In this document: positions 23,474 to 33,600 of the stretch, piece after piece | How the letters are laid out: every line of letters starts with the position of its first letter | How positions within the stretch are numbered: the stretch's first letter is position 1 | Assembly: GCA_964612675.1 (NCBI GenBank) | Contig: CAZTDD010000041.1 | Coordinates: 1 to 47,667, forward strand | Length of the DNA stretch: 47,667 bases | Direction of reading: 5' to 3' | Source: CAZTDD01 sp964612675 | GTDB lineage: Bacteria > Hinthialibacterota > Hinthialibacteria > Hinthialibacterales > JAKPRU01 | Notes under the pieces: model-generated | Databases searched by the model: none | What the model saw: only the letters and a program-made list of their open reading frames with translations | What the model was told of the DNA's origin: nothing | Program-made: the position numbers and the translations under genes

Positions 23474-25969
23474 TCACCACATCCACCAGTCATTAACGCC
23501 CGTCCCTCGGTAGGGAAGCGCTAGGCCGGTCCTGCCGGTGCGGGCCTGGGCGATTGTCGATGCAAAAAACGCATCCCACGCGGTTCCCATCGCGGCGATC
23601 AACAGACGGTCGGACTGGTCGCCACGCCCGAACGCCAGGTCCGTCGGACCGGGAAATCCCCACGCGAATCGCTGCAACGTGCCGTCCACATGTAGCCGCC
23701 AGATCCATCCTTCCTGCCCGTCGGCAAGATACAAGTTGCCATCCGTATCAAATGCCAGCGAATCGAGCTGCGAGGTAAACGGATCGACGATTCGTTGAAC
23801 TTCCCCGTTCGCATCAAGCCGGTATACCGTCCCGTGTCCCGAATCGTTTGTGGTTACAAAGAGATCCCCGCCCGGTCCGAATGCGAGGTCGGACGGATTA
23901 CGTATTGCGTCGGTAAGGGCGGTCAATGAACCATCCGGTTCGATACGCGCGACAATGTCTTCACCGGTCAGGCAAACATGAAGTCGATCCATTGCGTCAA
24001 ACGCCAAGCCGACTGGAAAGTCGAGATCCGAGACCACTGTCTCCAACTCGCCGGCGGCAGTAAATCGCACGATTTCTCCCGTGAAGCCGTTCGAGATATA
24101 CAGCTGTCCTTGATGGTCGAACGCCAGCGCATTCGGTCCGAGCAATCCCCCTTTTGTTTCGATCTCTTCGATTATCGGATTGATCTTTCCAGACGAATCT
24201 ATCTCGACGATTGTCCCCGATAGAGTGTCGACGAACAGAATTTCGCCGGTTTCCCGCACGGCGAGGCCGTATGGCAATCCAATGTTTTCGGCGAGCAGCT
24301 TCGGCGGCGGAACCAGAAGTGGATCGGTGGCATGCTGTTCGTCAGCGGAATCCTGGATCGTCATGAAGAAAATCTCTTTAGGAGCGGCAGAGAATACCAC
24401 AACTGTATCCTCAGTTTGGGAAAGACGGACTTCTTTGGACTCTCCGGTCTGATCGCGCGTTACCGTAGCAGTCACCGGGAGGGTATCATCGATTACAGCA
24501 TCCGAGGCGAAAGCGATTTGGGCTTCGTTCGCCGTGTGGTCGAGTGTGACGTGATCGAGTCGCACACGAGGCGGTTCGAGATCGTATCCCGTGCCTTCCG
24601 TCACAGAAACGATATAGGGTCCCGCCGCACCGGTCGCTCCGGCGAGCTGCGGTGAGGCGATCACCTCAACAGTGTGTGTACCGCTTTCGTCCAGGTACAC
24701 CCCGCTGATCAATGCTCCGTTTACGCTGACCGCGTCGTCATTCTCGGCAACCAGCTCGCCGTTCGGTCCCACAAGCCTGACCGCCGGGTCCAAGCGTGGA
24801 AAACTCGACGAGGCCCAGACCGACATCCTGTCCCCTGCGTTTCCTTCGAAGGTAAATGAATCGCTGTCTCCGACCGGCCCGACAATTCCTTCATGTTCTT
24901 CATCCAGTGCGAGCGGTTGATTCTCGGGCTCGTCGGATTCGAGTCGTGAGGTTAGTGTGTATTCTCCGGTTTCTTCATCTTGAGCGCCGAACACAGCGGC
25001 CACATAGCGACCGTTTTCAATGGGAGTATAGCCGAATATGCCGGACAACCCGGACGGGCCGGATTGATTGAGGGTTACCAAACGCCGCCATGGATCGAAG
25101 AAAACAAAAGTGGATCGGAAGCCCTCTGTTTCGCTTTTCGCTTCGATGGAAATGACCTGGTCGGTCTGCAGATTGAAATAGTAAGCATTCGATTCTCCGA
25201 CAAAGTCGATTCCGTCTACCGTGATATCCTCCGGCATCAACTCCCACACGGTTTGCACAGTGACCTCGTAAGGACCTTTGGATTCACGGTAAGCGCCGTG
25301 AACCACAACGAAGTAGATGCCGTCCTCCTGTGGATCGATCAGCGTTACCGGTGAGGTATCAATGAAATTGTCGTTAATACCGACTTCCACCCAGTCTTCC
25401 GTATACACTCGCAAGAATCCATCAAGAACATCGTACGGTGTCCGCAACGTCACCCAGAATGGTCCTTTACTGACATCCAAATAGATTCCGTACAGATCCG
25501 TGTCCTCAGCCGGGGAGATCAGGCCTTCGAACCCGATATCTCGTTTCAGAGCTATCCCGTCCGGTTCATCGTCTATGTATTCGCGCGTGATCAACCGGAA
25601 GTCGGCGCTGTCCTGATCGTTCAGCATTTGACCTTCCACACGCAGTGTGAATTCAGAAAACGACGGCAGAATCACGGACAGATACGCGCCCCAGTATTCC
25701 GGGAAGTTCATCGCTGTGCTTTCGGCGAAGGTGTTGCCGAATCGATCCAGAAGCGTGACTTTCAGATCTACGTCTCGATTGGGCGTATCGCAGATGACGG
25801 AGAGATGGGTCCCTGCGGTTCCGGAGAGAATATATTCGGGAGCAGGCTGCTCGACATAGAGGGTTCCATTCACAACCTCGCCGATCTCGATCGGTGTTTG
25901 AGCGGAAGTGTCTATCACTGCGGAAAAACAGAGAACAAGGAGTGCGACAGACGACAAACGAGCGCGCAT
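23474..25969 (-). CDS. Secreted protein with pre-peptidase-type domains and a C-terminal beta-propeller, 831 aa
   Basis: Signal peptide at the start (SSVALLVLCFSAVIDTSA). Residues ~25-500 hold four or so repeated beta-sandwich modules of the bacterial pre-peptidase C-terminal (PPC) kind, shown by the recurring 'D.D.(F/Y)' and 'G.Y.V.V' strands, for example EDTDLYGIYLD and GDSDSFTFEGNAGD. Residues ~575-815 form a six-bladed NHL/SMP-30-like propeller with the repeat P.(D/G)LAFD..G.LY(I/V)...... (I/V).R. The end, after the propeller, is short and basic. No peptidase domain is present. It is probably a periplasmic or exported binding protein. The ATG at 25969 follows AAAGGAG. It is divergent from the DUF1080 gene. 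Confidence 0.75.
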   Translation of the reverse strand: MRARLSSVALLVLCFSAVIDTSAQTPIEIGEVVNGTLYVEQPAPEYILSGTAGTHLSVICDTPNRDVDLKVTLLDRFGNTFAESTAMNFPEYWGAYLSVILPSFSEFTLRVEGQMLNDQDSADFRLITREYIDDEPDGIALKRDIGFEGLISPAEDTDLYGIYLDVSKGPFWVTLRTPYDVLDGFLRVYTEDWVEVGINDNFIDTSPVTLIDPQEDGIYFVVVHGAYRESKGPYEVTVQTVWELMPEDITVDGIDFVGESNAYYFNLQTDQVISIEAKSETEGFRSTFVFFDPWRRLVTLNQSGPSGLSGIFGYTPIENGRYVAAVFGAQDEETGEYTLTSRLESDEPENQPLALDEEHEGIVGPVGDSDSFTFEGNAGDRMSVWASSSFPRLDPAVRLVGPNGELVAENDDAVSVNGALISGVYLDESGTHTVEVIASPQLAGATGAAGPYIVSVTEGTGYDLEPPRVRLDHVTLDHTANEAQIAFASDAVIDDTLPVTATVTRDQTGESKEVRLSQTEDTVVVFSAAPKEIFFMTIQDSADEQHATDPLLVPPPKLLAENIGLPYGLAVRETGEILFVDTLSGTIVEIDSSGKINPIIEEIETKGGLLGPNALAFDHQGQLYISNGFTGEIVRFTAAGELETVVSDLDFPVGLAFDAMDRLHVCLTGEDIVARIEPDGSLTALTDAIRNPSDLAFGPGGDLFVTTNDSGHGTVYRLDANGEVQRIVDPFTSQLDSLAFDTDGNLYLADGQEGWIWRLHVDGTLQRFAWGFPGPTDLAFGRGDQSDRLLIAAMGTAWDAFFASTIAQARTGRTGLALPYRGTGVNDWWMW

Positions 25970-26101
25970 TGAAGATTCTCCTTTCCCGCCGATTTCGTGT
26001 GGCGGTCCTGTACGGCCTACCCTCATCCATACCATAATACAGTGACGAGTCGAGAGACACATAGGATTCAAAAGTACAAAATGAATGAAAGGAATCAAAA
26101 G

Positions 26102-27274
26102 ATGAGAATACAGCTTGGCCTATATACAATCGTATTGGTGTGCTGTGCGCTCCCGGTACTGTCTTATGCTGCGTGCACGGAGGACAACTGGCAGCCCCTG
26201 TTTAACGGTAAGAATCTCGAAGGCTGGACAGAGGAGGGTGAAGCGGAATGGACGGTCAAAGACGGAATGCTGATTGGTGAGCAAGGGCCCGGCGGGAAAG
26301 CGGGCGATCTGTTTACCGAGGCTGTGTATGACGATTTCGCGTTACGGCTGGCGTTCAAAATGAACTGGCCCGGGAACAGCGGTGTGTGGTTTCGATATCA
26401 GTCGCCCGACGTCGCCTACCAGGCGGACATCCTGGAATACAAAGACCCCGTGGCGTGGTCCGGGACGTTGTACTGCCCGGGAAAACTGTTTCTCGCTGTG
26501 AATGACGAGGAGTCGCTGGTGAACCGCGACGGTTGGAACACGCTTGAGATTTGGGCGAAAGGGGATCACATTAAGATTCGCCTGAACGAGGAACTTGTCG
26601 CGGACGTGCATGACAAGACAACGGACCGCGGAAGAATCGGTTTTCAGATTCATCAAGGCGATCAGTTCAACGATATGAAGATTTGGGTTCGCGACATGCG
26701 GATTCGTCCTCTCGATCCCGAAGAAACGAAGTGTAATTGGCAGCCCCTGTTTAACGGCAAGAATCTGCAGGCTTGGGAGGAAATCGGCAAAGCGGCGTGG
26801 ACGGTGGAAGAGGGAATGCTTGTCGGCCGGCAAGGTGAAAACCAGGCCCCGGGGGATCTGCTTACCGACAAGGATTACGACGATTTTCTGCTTCGGTTGG
26901 CTTACAAGGTAAAGTGGCCTGCGAACACGGGGGTTTGGTTTCGGTACCAGTCTGCGAATGTTGCTTATCAAGCGGACATTCTGGAATACAAAGATCCCGT
27001 TGCCTGGTCGGGGACGCTTTATTGTACGGGGAAGATGTTTCTAGCGGTCAATGAAGATGAAACGTTGGTGAACCGGGAAGGCTGGAACACAATGGAAATA
27101 CGAGCGGAGGGCGATCATATCCGAATTCGCCTGAACGAGCATCTTGTGGCGGATGTTCACGATGACACCAGCGATCACGGCAAGATCGGTTTCCAGGTCC
27201 ATCAAGGCGACCAATTCGCGACGATGAAGGTCATTGCACGAGACGTGCGATTGTTGCCGTTAGGGGAGGATTGA
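26102..27274 (+). CDS. Secreted protein with two tandem DUF1080 domains, 390 aa
   Basis: Signal peptide (IVLVCCALPVLSYAA) followed by two copies of DUF1080, the 3-keto-glycoside hydrolase/lectin-like jelly roll: residues ~27-205 and ~208-388. Each begins NWQPLFNGKNL, continues GVWFRYQS and QADILEYKDPVAWSGTLYC, and ends (R/K)IGFQ(I/V)HQGDQF. The copies are roughly three-quarters identical by eye, so the duplication is fairly recent or kept by selection. DUF1080 proteins bind or cleave glycosides outside the cytosol. AAAGGAA lies 8 bp before the ATG at 26102. Confidence 0.85.
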   Translation: MRIQLGLYTIVLVCCALPVLSYAACTEDNWQPLFNGKNLEGWTEEGEAEWTVKDGMLIGEQGPGGKAGDLFTEAVYDDFALRLAFKMNWPGNSGVWFRYQSPDVAYQADILEYKDPVAWSGTLYCPGKLFLAVNDEESLVNRDGWNTLEIWAKGDHIKIRLNEELVADVHDKTTDRGRIGFQIHQGDQFNDMKIWVRDMRIRPLDPEETKCNWQPLFNGKNLQAWEEIGKAAWTVEEGMLVGRQGENQAPGDLLTDKDYDDFLLRLAYKVKWPANTGVWFRYQSANVAYQADILEYKDPVAWSGTLYCTGKMFLAVNEDETLVNREGWNTMEIRAEGDHIRIRLNEHLVADVHDDTSDHGKIGFQVHQGDQFATMKVIARDVRLLPLGED

Positions 27275-27607
27275 TGCGGGATAGGAATCAAAGGGATCCA
27301 AACAGGGAAAACGGATTCGGGGAGGGCGAGGCTCCCGCCGAGCCGCCGATATGAAATGAAAACAACGGCGCAACAGGAATCCCACCCGCTGTCCAGGCTG
27401 TTTTTGTTGATTTTTCTTATCAGATGTAGGGCGTGAGCCTACCCAAGGATGCTGCTCCCATTCACTGATGTCTTTTTGCCGCGTTGTTAGGCTTGAGGAA
27501 AGTTCCTGCCACCTCAGGTTCATGCGTCAGGCGATGGAGTGCGAAGGATTGCGGCTTCTGATAAGCTAGTAAGTGAATTCGGCGAAGGAGCTTGAAAGGG
27601 AGTTTTC
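27275..27607. other. Gap before the giant gene
   Basis: No gene is seen. There is a modest hairpin, GGGAG-7-CTCCC, at about 27322-27339 that may end the DUF1080 transcript, and a T-rich patch near 27400-27420. A convincing promoter for the giant gene could not be picked out; its ribosome-binding site is GGGAG at about 27598. Confidence 0.4.
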
Positions 27608-30600
27608 ATGTCTATTCAAATTCGATCGGATAATCCGACTATACGGCGAGTTTTCTTCCCAGTATGTATTGCCGACGAATCGGACGAGAAACTCGTCCGG
27701 CGGAAGGATGGCACGCCCCGCGAAAATGTTCGCCCTCAATCGATCAGAGATTTTCTGAGCCAAAAGGTCGATACACCGTTCGGTATGCTGACCGAACCGA
27801 TTCAAGCCTGCATCGGCCTGTGCGTACCCGACGACGCTCAGTGGGCCCATGTGGCGATCCAGATATTCGAAAACCACGACACGTTTGTCGATGCCCTTCT
27901 GTGGCGTCGGGACGACCGGCCGGTCGCTTTGCGATTCGGTATCGGTGCAATCGAGCGGGCCGCTCAAGGTTCTCAATTGGGTGCGGCTTTATTGGTCGGT
28001 TTGGGGACCCGGTTCTGTGTAAGCATCCTGGACGGGGCTGCCGAGCGGGAAGCGCTAATCGGCTGTTTGGAATCGGCGTCCCAGTGGACTTCTGACGAAC
28101 AGAAGCAAGTGGAGCAAGCACTCTCCGTACCTGGAATCGATCCTAATGGGGTGTTTCTACGTTTTTTCCAAGAGGGGCTGAATGCGGATTTGGACGAACG
28201 GCAACGGCTCGCCGCTTGGGTTTTGTCGCGAGCGCAAGTGCAACTTCCCTACGACGCCCCCCGGGTGCGCCACGCTCTTGATAGCATCACCGACATTGCA
28301 CAACTCCGCTTCCAAACATACTCGATTCTCAACGAGACATTCGATTACGAACTTGACGGTCAAAACGCAGATCGCGTTGCGCAGTGGTGCCGGGAAGAAG
28401 GTGTTCGGTTGATCGGAGGGCGCTTCAGTCGTGCGTTCTATCTGGAAGCCATGCTCGCCGCAAGTGCGAAAGTCTTCGATCCGCAAGTACTGGAACCGTG
28501 TATCGGAGAGTTGAATCGTCATGTCAGCCAGAGCCGGCTGAACTTTCTCACAAAAGACCTGTCGAGGCATGCTACGGCCATTCAAACTCTCGGGGGTGAG
28601 AAACAGGCGCTTCTTAATCTTCTGGGAGAACACGAAGTCTCGGTGGCGCAGGTCGACGGCGCGATCAATAATTTCCTGGAAGCGCTAAGGTCGATCGAGC
28701 AACAGATTCAAGAGACCATCGACGGTTTGCAGCGTGTTTTGCGGGATGAAATCCTGCAGGAGAGGAAGGAGAACGACGGAGCCAGTCCCACATGGCGCCG
28801 ATTTCAAGCGGACCGTGAGGAGGTTGTGGAACAGTGCGATCGATTGCGGGTTCAGGTCATGCGCATCGAAGAGGCCGTGGCGGCGGCGGCGAAACGCGAC
28901 CCCGCGTTCATTGTTTTCTTTCAGAGGCTCTTTCCGCTGGATGCGATCAATATCGGCACGGTGAACGAATTCGTCGACCCGTTCTTCGGCGAAGACGAAC
29001 ATGTGAGGCGTTTGATCTCCGACTGCGGTCACCGGATGTATATCACGCCGAACCTTTCCGCGTGGCTGCGGCATTGCGAAGACTGGATCGAAGCGCTGCC
29101 GGCCTATGCGAGCTACACGATTACGCCGCGAGGGGGCGGCGGCTACGATATTCGGCCGTATGTTCAACGTGGCATCTTGGAAGACATGTTCCGTCGGCAC
29201 GCGGAAGACTGGGCGCTGAATATCGAAGAAGTCGTGCGTCTTGAAAACGCCGCTCTGGCCCGGGAATTGTTGGCGGAATCGAAGGGACTTCTCCAGTCTG
29301 CAATCGAAATCTCGGAGCGTGAACGAGAACCGATCGAAGAGGTGATTCGTCGTCTTCCTGAGATGGCGGAGAACCGCGACAGGCTCGCCGGGTTGGCTGT
29401 GCTGGTGGAAGTTACAGCGAACGAACTGGCTGTTGAATTAGCACGCTGGATGGAACACGAGCGCTCAACTCGATACGAGGCCCTTCGCTCCCTTCTACGG
29501 AATTCAACGGATGACGCCAACCTGGTCGCACCGATACTTCACGCTCCCGATCGCGACGAGGCGGTTGTTTCGACACTAAAATCCTGCGGTGTCAGTGACC
29601 GTGCGGACGTATACCGAGAAATTGCGCTCGCCCGACGCAGGAACCTACCGAATCTGCACGTGCTGACGACGTTGGGACCGGGCGAGACAAATACTCACAT
29701 CCGCAACTGGCTTGAAGAGTCCATGGGGTTGTTCAATGTTACGCGGGCGTACTCGCTGGAAGAGAAGGCGCAGGAACGCGTTTCCGAATACGAGTCGAGG
29801 ATTATTGCCGCCGCAAAACGAATTGTCGCCGAACTGGATCTCCAAGGCGATCTTTTTGCGATCATGGAAGAAGAAGGGCTCGATCCAGAGGATTCTTCGA
29901 ATCGGAAAGAGGCGCTTCTCAAGCTGGTTTTTTCGTATCCGGAAGTTGGTCTCGAAGTCAGCCGTCTGGCGGTTATCGCTGAGATGAAAGGGGAACTGGA
30001 AGACCTGAAACAGGAGGCGCTGTTGCCGTCAATCGCCGAATTCCGTGAAGGGCATCCGGAGTTGGAGCGCGATGCGATACAGCGCGTCATCGCAGAGAAC
30101 GAGATTGAGGCGAAGAATGCGACAGACCTGATCGAACAGAACCCGGACTGGCAACGCGAGAAAGAGAGTTACATTTTTGCCCAGGCGCGATCTGAACTGG
30201 TGCGGGAACTTGGCTTGGAAGACGAGACTCAGTCGTATCTCAAGAGGCGCGTACGGAACATGCATGGGATTCTGCATGCTCGTCGCGAGGTCATCACGGA
30301 AGCGAATTTGTGCGCCGAGCTCGATAACCCACAATATCGGTACGAAGCCACCGGTCCATTCAAACGCTACAACATTCTCTATACACCCAGCCGTGTCGAT
30401 TTGGGTGCGCAGGAGGTCCACTCGGTTCGGAACGTTCCAAAGTGGGTGGGCGGAATCGATATCGACGCGGCGAACAGCGGCCGCTCGTTCTACAGTCTCT
30501 ACAACATGGCCGGTGTGACCGCGGTCAATTCACCGAAAATCGCCGAGTTTTTGAAAGTCGGAGAGAACTTCTTCTCCCGGGGCGGTGTTTTTTATCTGTC

Positions 30601-33600
30601 ACTGACAGCGGGTGTCAATATCGACATGTTGGGGATCGGCGATTTCGAGTTTTGCCGAGGCCAATGGAACATGCGCGGCGATCGGGTGGTGCTTCCGACC
30701 GGGGAAACGTATGGGGGATTCTGCGTTCCGAAGGAGTTTTCGCTGCTGTATTCCATTATCGTTGCGGCGCTGCGCCCCGCAACGTCCGAAGAGGTTTTCA
30801 ATAGTTTCGGCATTCCGAAAGAAATGCGCGGTGAGTTGATCAACGATCTGCGTGCGGCGTTGCGGATCTGGCCGGAATGCGGTTCGCTTCTGGAATGGGA
30901 GGAAAAGGCGAGAGATCTCTTGTCGAAACGGCTGAAAGGAACGGCGGGGAGATTCGCCGCTCGTCTTCCGCGATTGGCATTGACGCTCGAGGAACTCGGT
31001 GTCCTCTCCCGTGAGGAATTGGAAGAGAAACATAAAGAATTCGCGTTCACCGATTGGGTCAATAAGAAGGCGCAGGGACTCGAGGAAATCAACCGGGCCG
31101 GTCCGTTTCGCAAGGTGCATTTGATACAACGTCTTGTACACGAAGCGCGCAAGAAGAATTCGGATATCGCCGACGACAGCGATCTTGTTCTTGTCCTGGG
31201 CGCCTCTTACAAAGAAGGTGAACGTATCGCCGGCAAAGAGATTCCTATTACGGACGTCCGTTTCAGCGCCGGTGCGCGGAAGTTGGCGATCTATGCGGGC
31301 ATGGCGGAAGAACATCTCCTGCTTGACCTTGACCCGGACGGCCGCGAGCTGACAAAAAGCCTTCTCGAAGGTCTCTCTTCACCGGGGGACGTGCGTCTTG
31401 TGGGGCGGTGTACGGGCTCGGATATTCTAGCCTACGTGCCCGGCTCGGGGTTGGAGGAGGCCAAAGAAGAGATCCTTGCGATTCTTCAAGAGAATGGCCT
31501 CGATGACAATACCATCGATGCGAACGCGGAGGTGTATGGCGGCAGCCTCGAAAACTGGGCCGGAGTAAAAGACCTTCCGGAAACACAGAAAAAACAACTG
31601 ATCGATCGAATCGGCGGACGAATTCATCTTGTGGTTACAGATCGTCGAGGGCCGCTGCGCACCTATCGGGAAGCGGTGCAGGGAAGCGACTGTGTCGACC
31701 TCGGCATTCCCGATCCGGAGCTGCTCGACTTGATCGACGATCTGCCGCGATTGACCGCGTTGATGCGTCGGGGGAGAGAGAACAGCGCGTTGGTTTTCGC
31801 CGACGGGACATCCGGCGGAAGACGTCGTGCTTTTTCGTACCGCTACACCTCCAGCGAACGAAAGGTAAAAGAACTAGCCGCGCTGGAACCGAATGCGGTG
31901 TATGGCTCTCTCGGTCTCGGAATGGAAACCATACAGGGCTGGCGAGCCGAGATGGAGGACGACCGCCGCCGGGCGGTGATGCTTCGAGAAGCTCTGCGGC
32001 AACGAGATCCATTAGCGGCAACGAGTATCTACGAAAACATCCGGAAAGAGTCTATTAAGCAACGACGTGCGGAACGCGCCGCAAGCGATGAGGTGAACGC
32101 GCGCGAAGTCCAATGTTCCCCGGAAATATTGCGTTCGTATCATTTCGTTTCGGAAGCATGCAACCTGGTAAAACGCGGACTGTGTCTGGGGAACCTGGAT
32201 TTCGGAACATGGTTGATTCTCGGTGGAATGTACGAATTGAACGGCCGTCATTCGACAGCGGAGATCGATGCTTTGCGGAGAGAATTTGAATCGCTTATCG
32301 ATAGTATTCCGAAAGAAGAGAACGGTCTCCCCGGATTGCCGCCGGAGGCGGTGGACGAAGTGATTTCCGCATTTGTCCGTCCACGCTACGTTGTGCCTAT
32401 CGAATCGGAATATCGGGAGGTTTCGACGGGAATTGAAGGTTCCCTGAAAGCCGCGGAGGAACAGGTCAGCCGGTTGGCTCAACGTGCGGCACGGAGAAAA
32501 CAGGCTAGATACGCTCACCGTCAGCGCGTTCAGCGAAGAGCGTTTCTGACGGAATCGCCGGAGGGCGGAATCGAGGAACTTTACCGAACCGCGGCCGGTT
32601 TCCTGGGCGATGGAAGCAAGCCGGTCGAGCCGAAGAATTACGGGAGTTTCCTTGCGTGGGCGCAGGCGTATGTACGTCGAGCAGCGGGCGATCTTGAACC
32701 GTCGAATGGGCAGTTGAGTTCACAGATCGACCTCTTCTTTGAGACGGGTGCTATTTCGGAAGATGCGTATCTATCAGTAAGCGAATCCCTGGCGAAAGCA
32801 GCGGAAGCATACCGAGCAGAGAAAGACAAACTCGAAACGTGTGCGAAGGCGCTCGAACTGATCGACCGTGCGCTGTTGATTGAGCGAACGATCGGTGTAG
32901 TCGATGAAGATCCTGACGAGCTCATGGTGCAGATCGCACGTTATTTCGATACGACCGTGAACGGTCATGTTTTCGATTATATTCCGTATCACTACCACAA
33001 ACAGCGTTCGGCGGCGTTCGAGTCTCTGTCCAGAGAAGAGAAGATCGAACTCGCATCGCGGCGGCACGATTGGCTTTACCGGTATGCGAGGATGCTTATG
33101 GTCGGTTATACACGTCTTGTCGATACCGACGAGGCGTATCGAGACGAGTGGATCGGAGACGCGACGAAAAACCGCGTACCCATCGGGGTTCGCGGAGACG
33201 ATCCGGCAGAACGATTCTGGTTTTCCTATGCACGGTTGCGCGACGCCTCTGTGTTGGTTCATGAGGGCTATCCGTTGCCGGAATTGTTTGTGGACGTTCC
33301 TCCGGAGGCGATTGAAGCGGGCGACCGTCCGACGGTGGCGATCGTCTATCCGTTCGGCAATACCACGGTTCCGGTTGCGCTCGAGCAGGGGCCGCGCCTG
33401 GCCGAGGTCGAGAATATCAATCTGATTTTAAGTGCCTTCCCGACTCTTGAGCGGAATGAAACGATCGACCGATCCGTGCTGCGAATTCATGACGGATTGA
33501 TCTTCCTGCAGCGATCGGACTTCGCGCGTTTACTGCAGTTCGCAGGCCGCTCTCAGGAGGAGATCGAGAGGAGGAGTGCTGCTGTGGGAGATGGTGGCGT

